This document shows positions 1 through 8,372 of a DNA stretch of 64,000 bases, piece after piece (position 1 is the stretch's first letter; the number at the start of each line of letters is the position of its first letter). Position numbers and translations under genes: made by a program. The stretch is from Crossiella sp. S99.2 (lineage in GTDB: Bacteria; Actinomycetota; Actinomycetes; Mycobacteriales; Pseudonocardiaceae): contig NZ_JALMDK010000008.1 of the NCBI RefSeq assembly GCF_023094165.1, positions 310,001-374,000 on the forward strand, given 5' to 3'. Below the pieces are notes generated by a model that worked only from the letters and a program-made list of their open reading frames with translations, had not been told where the DNA came from and ran no database searches.

Positions 1-1
1 C

Positions 2-379
2 GCCGGCAAGACCGGCGACGACCCGCACGAGCCCCTGGCCACGCTGAACCTCTCCGACGGGGCCGCGTTCCAGTGGGCGGTGTTCCCGCGCAACCAGGAG
101 GGCCTGTCCACCAACTGGGGCCACGAACTGCCGCGCGAGCACTGGTGGCACGTGGCCGTGGTCAACGACGGCCGCCGCAGCGTGCTGCACGTGGACGGCG
201 CGCCACTGCTGCGCAACCCCGACACCCCGGCGATCGGCATCCCGGCCGCGGCCGGCGGCTGGGTGATCGGGGCCTACGCCTATGGGCGGAAGGTGGAGAA
301 GAGCTACTACGGCTGGCTCGGCGATTTGCGGATCGTGGACCGCGCGCTTCAGCCGGGGGAGTTCCTGATCGGGCGCTGA
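2..379 (+). CDS. LamG/concanavalin A-like lectin domain protein, C-terminal part
   Basis: The reading frame is open from the first base to a TGA at 377-379, so only the last ~125 residues are seen. They show the end of a LamG (laminin G/pentraxin-like) beta-sandwich: the REHWWHVAVVNDG segment, a LHVDG strand, then VIGAYAYGR and a closing GDLRIVDRALQPGEF strand. This fold binds carbohydrate or ligands on secreted actinobacterial proteins. The N-terminal part, including any signal peptide or catalytic domain, lies outside the window, so the function of the whole protein cannot be stated. The next gene follows after 107 bases. Confidence 0.75.
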   Translation, partial: AGKTGDDPHEPLATLNLSDGAAFQWAVFPRNQEGLSTNWGHELPREHWWHVAVVNDGRRSVLHVDGAPLLRNPDTPAIGIPAAAGGWVIGAYAYGRKVEKSYYGWLGDLRIVDRALQPGEFLIGR

Positions 380-486
380 CCAGCGCGGGTTCAGCGCATT
401 CAGTGAATGACCGGTGCTTGTCCGGGCCGCCGCGGGCTGTGAGGGTTCCACCCAGACTTGTGTTCGACCCAGCTAAGGAGACAGCG

Positions 487-2103
487 GTGGCCCGACAGGG
501 TTTCAGGTGGCTGCGCAGAACAGGGGCGGTGACCGCGGTGGCGGTGGTCGCGGCCACCGCGCTGGCCGGCACCGGCGCGGCGGCGTCCGATGAGGAGAAC
601 CTCCAGCAGTTCGGCCTGGAGTCGGTGCAGTGGGCGCCGTGCCCCGACGCGGTGTTCGTCAACGACCCCCAAGCTGACCGCACCCGGTTCGGCTGCGCCA
701 CCTACAAGGTGCCGATCGACTACCGCAAGCCCAGCACCGGCTCGGTGGAGATCGCGCTGCTCCGGCGGCTGGCCGACGATCCGGCCCGCCGGATCGGCTC
801 GATGTTCATCAACCCCGGCGGGCCCGGCGGCTCCGGCTACCTCGGCCCGATCCGGGCCGACCGGCGCTACGGCGCCGAGGTGCTCAAGCGGTTCGACATC
901 GTCGGCTTCGACCCGCGCGGGGTGGCCCGCAGCAGCCCGCTGCGCTGCTTCACCACCGCCGAGGACGCGGAGAAGGTGTTCTCCCGGCAGCCCTCAGTGC
1001 CGTTCACCGCGCAGGAGGTCCGGGACGCCGTCCAGGCCGGCAAGGACTACAGCGCGGCCTGCGCGAAGAACGCCGGACCGCTGCTCCGGCACATGTCCAC
1101 CAAGGACGTGGTCCGGGACCTGGACGTGCTCCGGCAGGCCGTGGGCGATGAGAAGCTGACCTTCGTCGGCTTCTCCTACGGCACCCTGATCGGGTCGACC
1201 TACGCCAACATGTTCCCCAAGCGGACCCGGGCGATCGTCATCGACGGCAACGTCGACCCCGAACTGCGCACCGGCGACGGCCTGGAGTCCGACCGGCAGC
1301 GCGCCGAGGGCTTCGAGCTGGCCCTGGACGGCTTCCTCAAGCGGTGCACGGCGGCCGGTCCGAAGTGCGCCTTCAGCGAGGGCGACACCCGGAAGAAGTT
1401 CGACGCGCTGCGCACCCGGCTGCAGCAGGAGCCGATCACCCTGCCCACCGGGGCCAAGCTGACGCTGAGCGCCTTCACCAGCAACGTCAGCAGCGCCATG
1501 TACGGCGCGGCCAACTTCGCGCCGCTGGCCGTGGCCCTGCAGCAGGCATACACCGCGATGACCCCGGCCGACGCGGGCATCATGATCGAATCGGCCCCCG
1601 CGGGCCCCTCGGACTTCCTGACCAGGAACAACCCGCAGGCCAAGCGGGACGCCCTGGCCGACACGCCCTACACCGCCGACGACTCCTTCTACGGCGTCAA
1701 CTGCATCGACAAGCCCTACCTGCGGCTGTCCGCGGCCTACCCGGTGATCGCCAAGATCTGGGAGAAGCAGTTCCCCACCTTCGGCCGCTTCCAGGCCTTC
1801 GACGCGGTGCCCTGCGCCAGCTGGCCCGGCGGCTCGGACCGGTACGCCGGACCCTGGCACAAGAAGACGGCGAACCCGATCGTGGTGATCGGGAACTATT
1901 ACGACCCGGCCACCCCGTACGCGTTCTCGCAGCGGATGGCCAAGCAGCTCGGCTCGGCCCGCCTGGTCAGCGTGGACTCCTTCGGCCACGCCATCCTGGG
2001 CCGCTCCAAGTGCGCCGACGACATCACCACCGCCTACCTGTCCGAGCTGAAGGCCCCGGCCGACGGGATCGTCTGCCAGCCCAACGCCCAGCCCTTCGCG
2101 TGA
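487..2103 (+). CDS. secreted alpha/beta hydrolase, tripeptidyl aminopeptidase-like (peptidase S33)
   Basis: This 538-aa exported exopeptidase-type hydrolase probably removes short peptides from N-termini outside the cell. The start is the GTG at 487, preceded by AAGGAG; the frame is open further upstream but overlaps the LamG gene. A signal peptide with an Ala-rich hydrophobic stretch ends near residue 35. The oxyanion motif NPGGPGGSG is followed by the nucleophile elbow GFSYG (Ser230). Asp473 in NYYDPATPY and His501 in SFGHAIL complete the triad, and the TAP-like C-terminal domain carries both. Length and motif order match Streptomyces tripeptidyl aminopeptidases. The exact substrate is an inference from the family. 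Confidence 0.9.
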   Translation: MARQGFRWLRRTGAVTAVAVVAATALAGTGAAASDEENLQQFGLESVQWAPCPDAVFVNDPQADRTRFGCATYKVPIDYRKPSTGSVEIALLRRLADDPARRIGSMFINPGGPGGSGYLGPIRADRRYGAEVLKRFDIVGFDPRGVARSSPLRCFTTAEDAEKVFSRQPSVPFTAQEVRDAVQAGKDYSAACAKNAGPLLRHMSTKDVVRDLDVLRQAVGDEKLTFVGFSYGTLIGSTYANMFPKRTRAIVIDGNVDPELRTGDGLESDRQRAEGFELALDGFLKRCTAAGPKCAFSEGDTRKKFDALRTRLQQEPITLPTGAKLTLSAFTSNVSSAMYGAANFAPLAVALQQAYTAMTPADAGIMIESAPAGPSDFLTRNNPQAKRDALADTPYTADDSFYGVNCIDKPYLRLSAAYPVIAKIWEKQFPTFGRFQAFDAVPCASWPGGSDRYAGPWHKKTANPIVVIGNYYDPATPYAFSQRMAKQLGSARLVSVDSFGHAILGRSKCADDITTAYLSELKAPADGIVCQPNAQPFA

Positions 2104-2135
2104 GCCGCTGAACCCGGCCTGCCGCACGTCCGCAC

Positions 2136-2164
2136 GACCCCGTCCCGGCCTCCGGGGCGGGGTC
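2136..2164 (+). terminator. hairpin terminator after the S33 hydrolase
   Basis: Arms 2136-2148 (GACCCCGTCCCGG) and 2152-2164 pair over 13 positions with one G-U wobble and a 3-base loop, 32 bases after the stop. There is no U tract, which is common in high-GC actinobacteria. Confidence 0.6.
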
Positions 2165-2241
2165 GCGCGCGTGCCGGAGCCGCTGTCGATCTGTGTTATC
2201 GATTAACCAACAAGAGCGCTCGGTCTGCCAGCGACTTTCGG

Positions 2242-2258
2242 CCGTTCTCGGAGAACGG
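2242..2258. promoter_or_regulatory. perfect palindrome upstream of the solute-binding lipoprotein
   Basis: CCGTTCTC-G-GAGAACGG is a perfect 8+1+8 dyad, 120 bases before the start of the downstream lipoprotein gene. It looks like a repressor or activator site, but no adjacent gene encodes an obvious cognate regulator. Confidence 0.35.
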
Positions 2259-2377
2259 ACAGTCGAGTGGAGGCAGCACAACGTGCCCGCATCGGAACGG
2301 TCACGAGGGGTGAAATCCTTTGCCCGCGCATGACCAGACTGCACGCCTTGAGTGAATGGGCGGGAGGGCACAAGGAG

Positions 2378-3232
2378 ATGCGCAAGTCAGGCACGCTCGG
2401 CTTCCGTGCTGCGGCGGCCGTGCTGGTGGCGATGGTCCTCATCGCCGGCTGCGGCACCGCGCCGGAGGAGGAGGCCAGGGACGTTTCGGTGGTCAACCGG
2501 GCCGCCAAGACCAAGAAGCTCACCATCGGCATCGCCTATGACCAGCCTGGCCTGTCCGAACGGGTGGCGGAAGGCAAGTTCGAAGGCTTCGACGTGGACG
2601 TGGCCGAGTATGTGGCCAGGGAACTCGGCGTGGACGCGGGCAGCATCACCTGGCGGGAGACCAGGGCGGGGGACCGGGAGAAGTCGCTGCGGGACGGCTC
2701 GGTGGACCTGGTGGTGACCTCGTTCTCCATCACCGAGGACCGCAAGACCCGGATCGCCTTCGCCGGGCCGTACTTCATCGCCGGGCAGGGCCTGCTGGTC
2801 CGGTTGAACACCAACGACATCACCGGTCCGGAGTCGTTGAACGGCAAGAAGCTGTGCACGGTGCCGAACACCACCTCCGCGCAGACCATCAAGGACCGCT
2901 TCGCCAAGACCACGCAGCTGGTGGAGTACTTCCGGTACTCCGAGTGCATCAGCGCCCTGCTGCTGGGCAACGTGGACGCGGTGACCACCGACGACGTGAT
3001 CCTGGCCGGGTACGCCGCGCAGAACCCGGAGCTGCTCAAGGTGGTGGGCAAGCCGTTCAACCCGGAGCGGTACGGGATCGGCATCGCCATCGAGGACCTG
3101 CCCGGCAAGGGCAAGGTGAACTCCGCGATCGAGAAGATGATCAGCAGCGGGGAGTGGAAGAAGTCCCTGGACAAGAACATCGGCCCGTCCGGCTATCCGG
3201 TTCCGGTGCCGCCCGCGGTGACCGAGCGCTGA
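2378..3232 (+). CDS. amino-acid ABC transporter substrate-binding lipoprotein (glutamate-type)
   Basis: This 284-aa extracellular solute-binding protein of family 3 is probably specific for glutamate or another polar amino acid. The ATG at 2378 is preceded by CAAGGAG. A lipoprotein signal peptide ends in the lipobox LIAGC (Cys25). The mature part has the family signature KLTIGIAYDQPG, EGFDVDVAEYVARELG and the ligand-lobe segments VTSFSITEDRKTRIAFAGPY and LNGKKLCTVPNTTS. It resembles GluB in size and motifs. No permease or ATPase gene lies beside it, so it is either an orphan receptor or works with a transporter encoded elsewhere. Confidence 0.88.
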   Translation: MRKSGTLGFRAAAAVLVAMVLIAGCGTAPEEEARDVSVVNRAAKTKKLTIGIAYDQPGLSERVAEGKFEGFDVDVAEYVARELGVDAGSITWRETRAGDREKSLRDGSVDLVVTSFSITEDRKTRIAFAGPYFIAGQGLLVRLNTNDITGPESLNGKKLCTVPNTTSAQTIKDRFAKTTQLVEYFRYSECISALLLGNVDAVTTDDVILAGYAAQNPELLKVVGKPFNPERYGIGIAIEDLPGKGKVNSAIEKMISSGEWKKSLDKNIGPSGYPVPVPPAVTER

Positions 3233-3250
3233 GGTCTGTCCACACAGGAC

Positions 3251-3281
3251 GGGGCGGGAAGACCATCGGCCTTCCCGCCCC
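3251..3281. terminator. bidirectional terminator between lipoprotein gene and acnA
   Basis: A perfect 11-bp stem, GGGGCGGGAAG (3251-3261) and CTTCCCGCCCC (3271-3281), with a 9-base loop. It sits between the stops of two convergent genes (3232 and 3303). Confidence 0.85.
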
Positions 3282-3302
3282 GCCTCAGTTCTGCTCAGGT
3301 GG

Positions 3303-6059
3303 TCAGCTGCGGACCATCTTGCGCAGCACGTACTGCATGATGCCGCCGTTGCGGTAGTAGTCCGCCTCGCCGGGGGTGTCGATGCGCACGACCGCGTCGA
3401 ACTCGACCTTCTCGCCATCGGTCTTGGTCGCGGTGACCTGGACCGTGCGCGGGGTGGTGCCGTTGTTCAGTTCGGTCACGCCGGCGAAGTCGTAGGTCTC
3501 GGTGCCGTTGAGCCCCAGGGTGGCCGCGGTCTGGCCTGCCGGGAACTGCAGCGGCAGCACGCCCATGCCGATCAGGTTCGAGCGGTGGATGCGCTCGAAG
3601 GACTCGGCGATGACCACCCGGACGCCCAGCAGGCTGGTGCCCTTGGCCGCCCAGTCCCGGGAGGAACCGGAGCCGTATTCCTTGCCGGCCAGGACCACCA
3701 GCGGGATGCCCGCCTCGGCGTAGGCCGCGCTGGCCTCGTAGATGGTGGTCTGTTCGCCGTCGGCCAGGAAGTTGCGGGTGAAGCCGCCTTGGACGTCGTC
3801 CAGGAGCAGGTTGCGCAGCCGGATGTTGGCGAAGGTGCCGCGGATCATGACCTCGTGGTTGCCGCGGCGGGAGCCGTAGCTGTTGAAGTCCTTGCGGGCC
3901 ACGCCGTGCTCGCTGAGGTACTTGCCCGCGGGCGAGTCCGGCTTGATCGAACCGGCCGGGCTGATGTGGTCGGTGGTGACCGAGTCGCCCAGCAGGGCCA
4001 GCACCCGGGCGCCGCTGACGTCGGTGACCGGCTTGGTGGCCATCTCCATGCCCTCGAAGTACGGGGGCTTGCGCACGTAGGTGGAGTCATCGGCCCACTC
4101 GAAGGTCTTGCCCGTGGGGGTGGGCAGAGACTTCCAGCGCTCGTCACCGGCGAAGACGTCGGCGTAGTCCTTGACGAACATCTCCGAGTTGATCGAGGTC
4201 GCGATGACGTCCTGGATCTCCTGCGGGGTGGGCCAGATGTCGGCCAGGAACACCGGCTTGCCGTCCGGGTCGGTGCCCAGCGGTTCGGTGTTGAGGTCCA
4301 GGTCCATGGTGCCCGCGAGGGCGTAGGCCACCACCAGGGGCGGGGAGGCCAGGTAGTTCATCTTGATGTCGGGGCTGATCCGGCCCTCGAAGTTCCGGTT
4401 GCCGGAGAGCACCGAGACCACCGACAGGTCGTTGTCGTTGATGGCCTTGGAGATCTCCTCCGGCAGCGGGCCGGAGTTGCCGATGCAGGTGACGCAGCCG
4501 TAACCGACCAGGTGGAAGCCGAGCTTCTCCAGGTACGGCAGCAGTTCGGCCTTCTCGTAGTAGTCCATGACGACCTTGGAGCCCGGCGCCAGGGAGGTCT
4601 TCACCCACGGCTTGCGGGTCAGGCCGCGCTCCACCGCGTTCTTGGCCAGCAGGGCCGCGCCCAGCATCACCGAGGGGTTGGAGGTGTTGGTGCAGGAGGT
4701 GATCGAGGCGATCGCCACGTGCCCGTGGTCCAGGGTGGTCTCGGTGCCGTCGGCCAGGGTCACCGGGACGGTACGGTGCGGGCGGGCGCCGTTGGCGCGC
4801 GAGTTGCTCGCCGGGGCGTCGGAGGCCGGGAAGGACTCCTCGCTGGCCTCGTCCACGCCGTCCTCGTCCGCGACGTAGTTGCGGATGTCGGTGTGGAACT
4901 GCTCCTTGGCCCCGGACAGCGAGATCCGGTCCTGCGGCCGCTTCGGGCCTGCGATGGAGGGGACCACCGTGGACAGGTCCAGTTCCAGGTGCTCGGAGAA
5001 GTCCGGCTCGGCGGCCGGGTCGTGCCAGAGGCCCTGCTCCTTGGCGTAGGCCTCGACCAGCGCGAGCTGCTCGGCGCTGCGGCCGGTCAGGCGCAGGTAG
5101 TCCACGGTCTCCTGGTCGATCGGGAAGATCGCGGCGGTGGAGCCGAACTCGGGGCTCATGTTGCCGATGGTGGCGCGGTTGGCCAGCGGCACCGCGGTCA
5201 CGCCCGAGCCGTAGAACTCGACGAACTTGCCGACCACGCCGTGCTTGCGCAGCATCTCGGTGATGGTCAGCACCAGGTCGGTGGCGGTGGCGCCGGGGGG
5301 CAGCTCGCCGTGCAGCTTGAAGCCGACCACGCGCGGGATCAGCATGGACACCGGCTGGCCGAGCATCGCGGCCTCGGCCTCGATGCCGCCCACGCCCCAG
5401 CCGAGCACGCCGATGCCGTTGACCATGGTGGTGTGGCTGTCGGTGCCGACCACGGTGTCCGGGTAGGCCTGGCCGTTGCGGATCATCACCACGCGCGCCA
5501 GGTGTTCGATGTTGACCTGGTGCACGATGCCGGTGCCCGGCGGGACGACCTTGAACTCGTCGAAGGCGGTCTGGCCCCAGCGCAGGAACTGGTAGCGCTC
5601 GCGGTTGCGCTCGTACTCCAGGTCCACGTTGCGCTCGAAGGCGTCCGGGCGGCCGAAGATGTCGGCGATCACCGAGTGGTCGATCACCAGTTCGGCGGGT
5701 GCCAGGGGGTTGACCTTCGAGGGGTCGCCACCGAGCTGGGTGACGGCCTCGCGCATGGTGGCCAGGTCAACGACACAGGGCACGCCGGTGAAGTCCTGCA
5801 TGATCACCCGGGCCGGGGTGAACTGGATTTCGGTGGCGGGATCGGCCTTCGGGTCCCAGCTGCCCAGGGCGCGGACGTGGTCGGCGGTGATGTTCGCGCC
5901 GTCCTCGGTGCGCAGCAGGTTTTCCAGCAGGATCTTCAGGCTGTACGGCAGGCGCTGGGCGCCCTCCACGGCGCTGAGTCGGAACACCTCATAGGAGGCG
6001 TCGCCGACGGTCAGCGTGCCGCGTGCGCCGAAGCTGTCTTTGCTCACGGGTGCGGTCAC
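3303..6059 (-). CDS. acnA: aconitate hydratase A
   Basis: Aconitase isomerises citrate and isocitrate in the TCA cycle using a [4Fe-4S] cluster. The protein is 918 aa, normal for the AcnA/IRP class. Cluster ligands are visible as Cys456 in SITSCTNTSN and Cys522/Cys525 in GYGCVTCIGNSGPL. The C-terminal swivel domain carries GSSRDWAAKGT. I chose the GTG at 6059 because GGAG lies at the right distance and it gives the family-like N-terminus TAPVSKDSFGARG; an ATG four codons upstream (6071) would use that same GGAG as coding sequence. The gene is convergent with the lipoprotein gene and divergent from an ABC exporter operon. Confidence 0.97.
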   Translation of the reverse strand: MTAPVSKDSFGARGTLTVGDASYEVFRLSAVEGAQRLPYSLKILLENLLRTEDGANITADHVRALGSWDPKADPATEIQFTPARVIMQDFTGVPCVVDLATMREAVTQLGGDPSKVNPLAPAELVIDHSVIADIFGRPDAFERNVDLEYERNRERYQFLRWGQTAFDEFKVVPPGTGIVHQVNIEHLARVVMIRNGQAYPDTVVGTDSHTTMVNGIGVLGWGVGGIEAEAAMLGQPVSMLIPRVVGFKLHGELPPGATATDLVLTITEMLRKHGVVGKFVEFYGSGVTAVPLANRATIGNMSPEFGSTAAIFPIDQETVDYLRLTGRSAEQLALVEAYAKEQGLWHDPAAEPDFSEHLELDLSTVVPSIAGPKRPQDRISLSGAKEQFHTDIRNYVADEDGVDEASEESFPASDAPASNSRANGARPHRTVPVTLADGTETTLDHGHVAIASITSCTNTSNPSVMLGAALLAKNAVERGLTRKPWVKTSLAPGSKVVMDYYEKAELLPYLEKLGFHLVGYGCVTCIGNSGPLPEEISKAINDNDLSVVSVLSGNRNFEGRISPDIKMNYLASPPLVVAYALAGTMDLDLNTEPLGTDPDGKPVFLADIWPTPQEIQDVIATSINSEMFVKDYADVFAGDERWKSLPTPTGKTFEWADDSTYVRKPPYFEGMEMATKPVTDVSGARVLALLGDSVTTDHISPAGSIKPDSPAGKYLSEHGVARKDFNSYGSRRGNHEVMIRGTFANIRLRNLLLDDVQGGFTRNFLADGEQTTIYEASAAYAEAGIPLVVLAGKEYGSGSSRDWAAKGTSLLGVRVVIAESFERIHRSNLIGMGVLPLQFPAGQTAATLGLNGTETYDFAGVTELNNGTTPRTVQVTATKTDGEKVEFDAVVRIDTPGEADYYRNGGIMQYVLRKMVRS

Positions 6060-6256
6060 GTGCAACTCCATCTCGCGGCGGTGCGTGCAAGTTCGGGGAA
6101 CGAGGGCGAGTCTTGCGCACCCGGGCCGAGTGCGCCGCCGTGCCCTCCTGGCTCTAACAGTACGCTTGTCCTATATTCAGGTTCAACCGGGGGTGACGCG
6201 TGTCGGGTTGGATGGGACGTGGCACCGGACACACCGGGGGAGCGAGAGGACTGGGG

Positions 6257-6976
6257 ATGCTGCGGCTGGAGGGGGTCGGCAAGCGCTACGGGCGTGGCCG
6301 GCTGGTGCTGAGCGAGGTCGAGCTGACCTTGCCCGGCGGGCAGACCACAGTGGTGCGTGGCCGCAACGGGTCGGGCAAGTCCACCCTGCTCCGGGTGGTC
6401 GCGGGTGTGTGCCAGCCGAGCCTGGGGCGGGTGCGCGGCAGGCCGGCGCAGGTGGGCTACGTGCCCGAACGGTTCCCGGCACACCTGCGGCTTTCCCCGC
6501 GGGACTACCTCCGACACCTGGGCGCCCTCCGCGGTCAGGCCCGCGCGGTCACCGAGTCCCGGATCGAGGAACTGCTCACCCGGCTGGCCTTCGCCGGGGA
6601 GCCGGACGAGCCGATGAACCGGCTCTCCAAGGGCAACACGCAGAAGATCGCGGTGACCCAGGCCCTGCTCGCGCCAACTGGGCTGCTGGTGCTGGACGAG
6701 CCGTGGGCCGGCCTGGACACCACCGCCGCCGGGGTGCTGGGCGAACTGCTCGCCGAGGCCGCGGCGGCGGGGACGAACGTGCTGCTCATCGACCACGAGG
6801 AGCATCACGAGCTGATCCGCCGGGACCGCCTGGTGGAGATCGCCGACGGCCGGATCCGGGTGCACGAGACCAGCCACGACGACCTGGTCGAACTGACCCT
6901 GCGGGTGCCCGCGCACCGGGCCGACGCGCTGCGCGCCACCGCCCGCGAACTCGGCGGCGGCGAGGTGACCCGGTGA
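6257..6976 (+). CDS. ABC transporter ATP-binding protein
   Basis: This 239-aa nucleotide-binding subunit has Walker A GRNGSGKST, the signature-like segment RLSKGNTQK and Walker B LLVLDEPWAGLD followed by the H-loop region LIDHEEHHE. It powers the membrane protein encoded immediately downstream, with which it overlaps by four bases (GTGA). The start at 6257 is chosen because AGAGGA lies six bases upstream and the protein then begins MLRLEGVGKRYG, as usual for the family; an upstream ATG at 6200 has no such site. A -10-like TATATT occurs at 6172-6177. The substrate is unknown; the small two-gene form suggests export. Confidence 0.9.
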   Translation: MLRLEGVGKRYGRGRLVLSEVELTLPGGQTTVVRGRNGSGKSTLLRVVAGVCQPSLGRVRGRPAQVGYVPERFPAHLRLSPRDYLRHLGALRGQARAVTESRIEELLTRLAFAGEPDEPMNRLSKGNTQKIAVTQALLAPTGLLVLDEPWAGLDTTAAGVLGELLAEAAAAGTNVLLIDHEEHHELIRRDRLVEIADGRIRVHETSHDDLVELTLRVPAHRADALRATARELGGGEVTR

Positions 6977-7644
6977 CCGTGCTGACCCGCCACCTGGCCC
7001 TGCTCCGCTACCTGGCCGCCGACCTGCTGCGCGCCCAGGTCTTCTTCCTGCCCGCGCTGGTGTTCCTGGCCGTGCTGGGCATGCTCAACAGCGGCGACCC
7101 CGGTCCGCCGCTGTCGGCCTACCAGGGCACCGCGCTGGTCCTCTACCCGGTGGCGGCCGCGCTGACCATGGTCATCTGCAACGCCGAGGACCCGGTCCAG
7201 CGGCAGGTCACCCTGGTCACCGCACGCGGCTGGGGCCGGGTGCTCGCCGCGCTGGTCACCCTGGCGGTACTGGCCCTGCTGACCCTCATCGCCATTGCGC
7301 TGCTCGTGCCCCTGGTCGTCAACCCGCGTCCGCAGCCACCCAGCCTGCTGCTCGCCGGCGCCCTCGCCCACCTGGGCAGCGGGCTGCTCGGCGTGGCCCT
7401 CGGACTGCTCTGCGCCCGCCCGCTGCTGCACCGCCCGGTGCACGCGGTCAGCACCATCCTGCTCGGCGTGGTCCTGGTCATCTTCCTCGGCCGGATCCCA
7501 CCCATCGGCAACCTGATGACCCTCCTCGAAGGCGCCGACGGCACGCACGCCCTCGGCCAGCTTGCCCTCAACGTCACCCTGTCCGCGGGGTTGCTCGCCG
7601 CCACGGTCGCCCTGGTGCACGCACTCGGCCGAAAACGACTGTGA
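6973..7644 (+). CDS. ABC transporter membrane subunit (unknown substrate)
   Basis: This 223-aa hydrophobic protein has about six predicted membrane segments, for example ALVFLAVLGML, LVLYPVAAALTMVIC, LAVLALLTLIAIALLVPLVV and AVSTILLGVVLVIFLG. It starts with GTG at 6973 inside the stop of the ATPase gene, so the two are translationally coupled and form the two halves of one transporter. I do not recognise a named family beyond ABC-2-like permeases. The VOC gene follows after 16 bases, probably in the same transcript. Confidence 0.8.
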   Translation: MTVLTRHLALLRYLAADLLRAQVFFLPALVFLAVLGMLNSGDPGPPLSAYQGTALVLYPVAAALTMVICNAEDPVQRQVTLVTARGWGRVLAALVTLAVLALLTLIAIALLVPLVVNPRPQPPSLLLAGALAHLGSGLLGVALGLLCARPLLHRPVHAVSTILLGVVLVIFLGRIPPIGNLMTLLEGADGTHALGQLALNVTLSAGLLAATVALVHALGRKRL

Positions 7645-7660
7645 GACAAGGAGAACCACC

Positions 7661-8014
7661 ATGATCCACCACGTCCAACTGGCAGGCCCACCCGGCTGCG
7701 AGGACACCATGCGCGCCTACTACACCGGCGTGCTCGGCTGGACCGAGATCCCCAAACCCCCGCTGCTGGCCGCCCGCGGCGGCTGCTGGTTCGCCGTGCC
7801 CGGCGGCGGCGAGCTGCACATCGGCGCCGAGGACGGCTTCCGGCCCTCGGCCAAGGCCCACCCCGCCTTCATCACCGACGTGCACACCCTGGCCGGCGTC
7901 CTCACCGCCGCAGGCCACCAGGTGAACTGGGCGGACCCAGCCGAGATCCCCGGCCGAGACCGCTTCCACACCACCGACCCAGTCGGCAACCGCCTCGAAT
8001 TCCTCGCCACCTGA
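7661..8014 (+). CDS. VOC-family (glyoxalase/dioxygenase fold) protein
   Basis: This 117-aa single-module vicinal-oxygen-chelate protein starts at an ATG preceded by AAGGAGAACCACC. It begins with MIHHVQLAGPPG (potential metal ligand His in the first strand) and contains TMRAYYTGVLGW, GELHIGAEDGF and the closing DPVGNRLEFLA strand typical of glyoxalase/bleomycin-resistance proteins. Members bind metals or drugs or catalyse isomerisations; the substrate cannot be read from the sequence. It is the last gene of the ABC operon and is followed by the large repeat structure at 8037-8221. Confidence 0.85.
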   Translation: MIHHVQLAGPPGCEDTMRAYYTGVLGWTEIPKPPLLAARGGCWFAVPGGGELHIGAEDGFRPSAKAHPAFITDVHTLAGVLTAAGHQVNWADPAEIPGRDRFHTTDPVGNRLEFLAT

Positions 8015-8036
8015 CCCCAGGACCCCCCACGCGGAG

Positions 8037-8221
8037 TGTTGGCCGTTCTCGTACGCCGAGTTGGCCCAACTGGTACGCCGGTTTGGCCCAACTGGTACGC
8101 CGAGTTGGTCCAACTGGGCGGCGGGCGGCGGGCCCTCGGTCCGAAGTGGGCACAACCGCGTCGCACAACGGCCAACGTGGCGTACGACAACGGCCAACGT
8201 GGTGTACCAGAACGGCCAACA
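8037..8221. repeat. inverted array of 22-bp repeats (TTGGCC/GTACGCC family)
   Basis: Three direct 22-bp units at 8039-8060, 8061-8082 and 8083-8104 share TTGGCC, six variable bases and GTACGCC. A degenerate fourth begins at 8105. From 8167 the same unit returns in inverse orientation (8167-8188, 8189-8210, partial from 8211). The outer ends form a perfect 13-bp inverted repeat, TGTTGGCCGTTCT at 8037-8049 against 8209-8221. The structure fills most of a 358-base gap between two codirectional genes. Short frames that cross it are artefacts of the 22-bp period. A relative occurs at 43311-43375. Confidence 0.85.
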
Positions 8222-8372
8222 CGCGGTGTGTTGGTTCTTGGGGGACCGTTTGGCGACTGGTGGGGCTCGTCTGCCGCTGGGTCACCCGGCGGGGGGAAGG
8301 GGTGAGCTGACAGCGGGAACCTGGGCTCACTACCGTCGGTGGCCATTCGGACGAACCGGAGGAGCCTGAACG

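Noticed and set aside
73..486. N-terminal extension of the S33 hydrolase frame from 73
   Set aside because: It overlaps the LamG gene in another frame, and the GTG at 487 has AAGGAG upstream and starts directly with a signal peptide.
3585..6311. 908-codon plus-strand frame antisense to acnA
   Set aside because: A high-GC shadow of the aconitase gene with low-complexity Gly/Val/Asp/His composition.
8037..8221. CRISPR array
   Set aside because: The 22-bp units are contiguous without unique spacers and switch orientation halfway; no cas genes are nearby.
8036..8369. three overlapping plus-strand frames across the repeat (about 75-102 codons)
   Set aside because: They arise because a 22-bp repeat cycles through all frames; no ribosome site and no family similarity.
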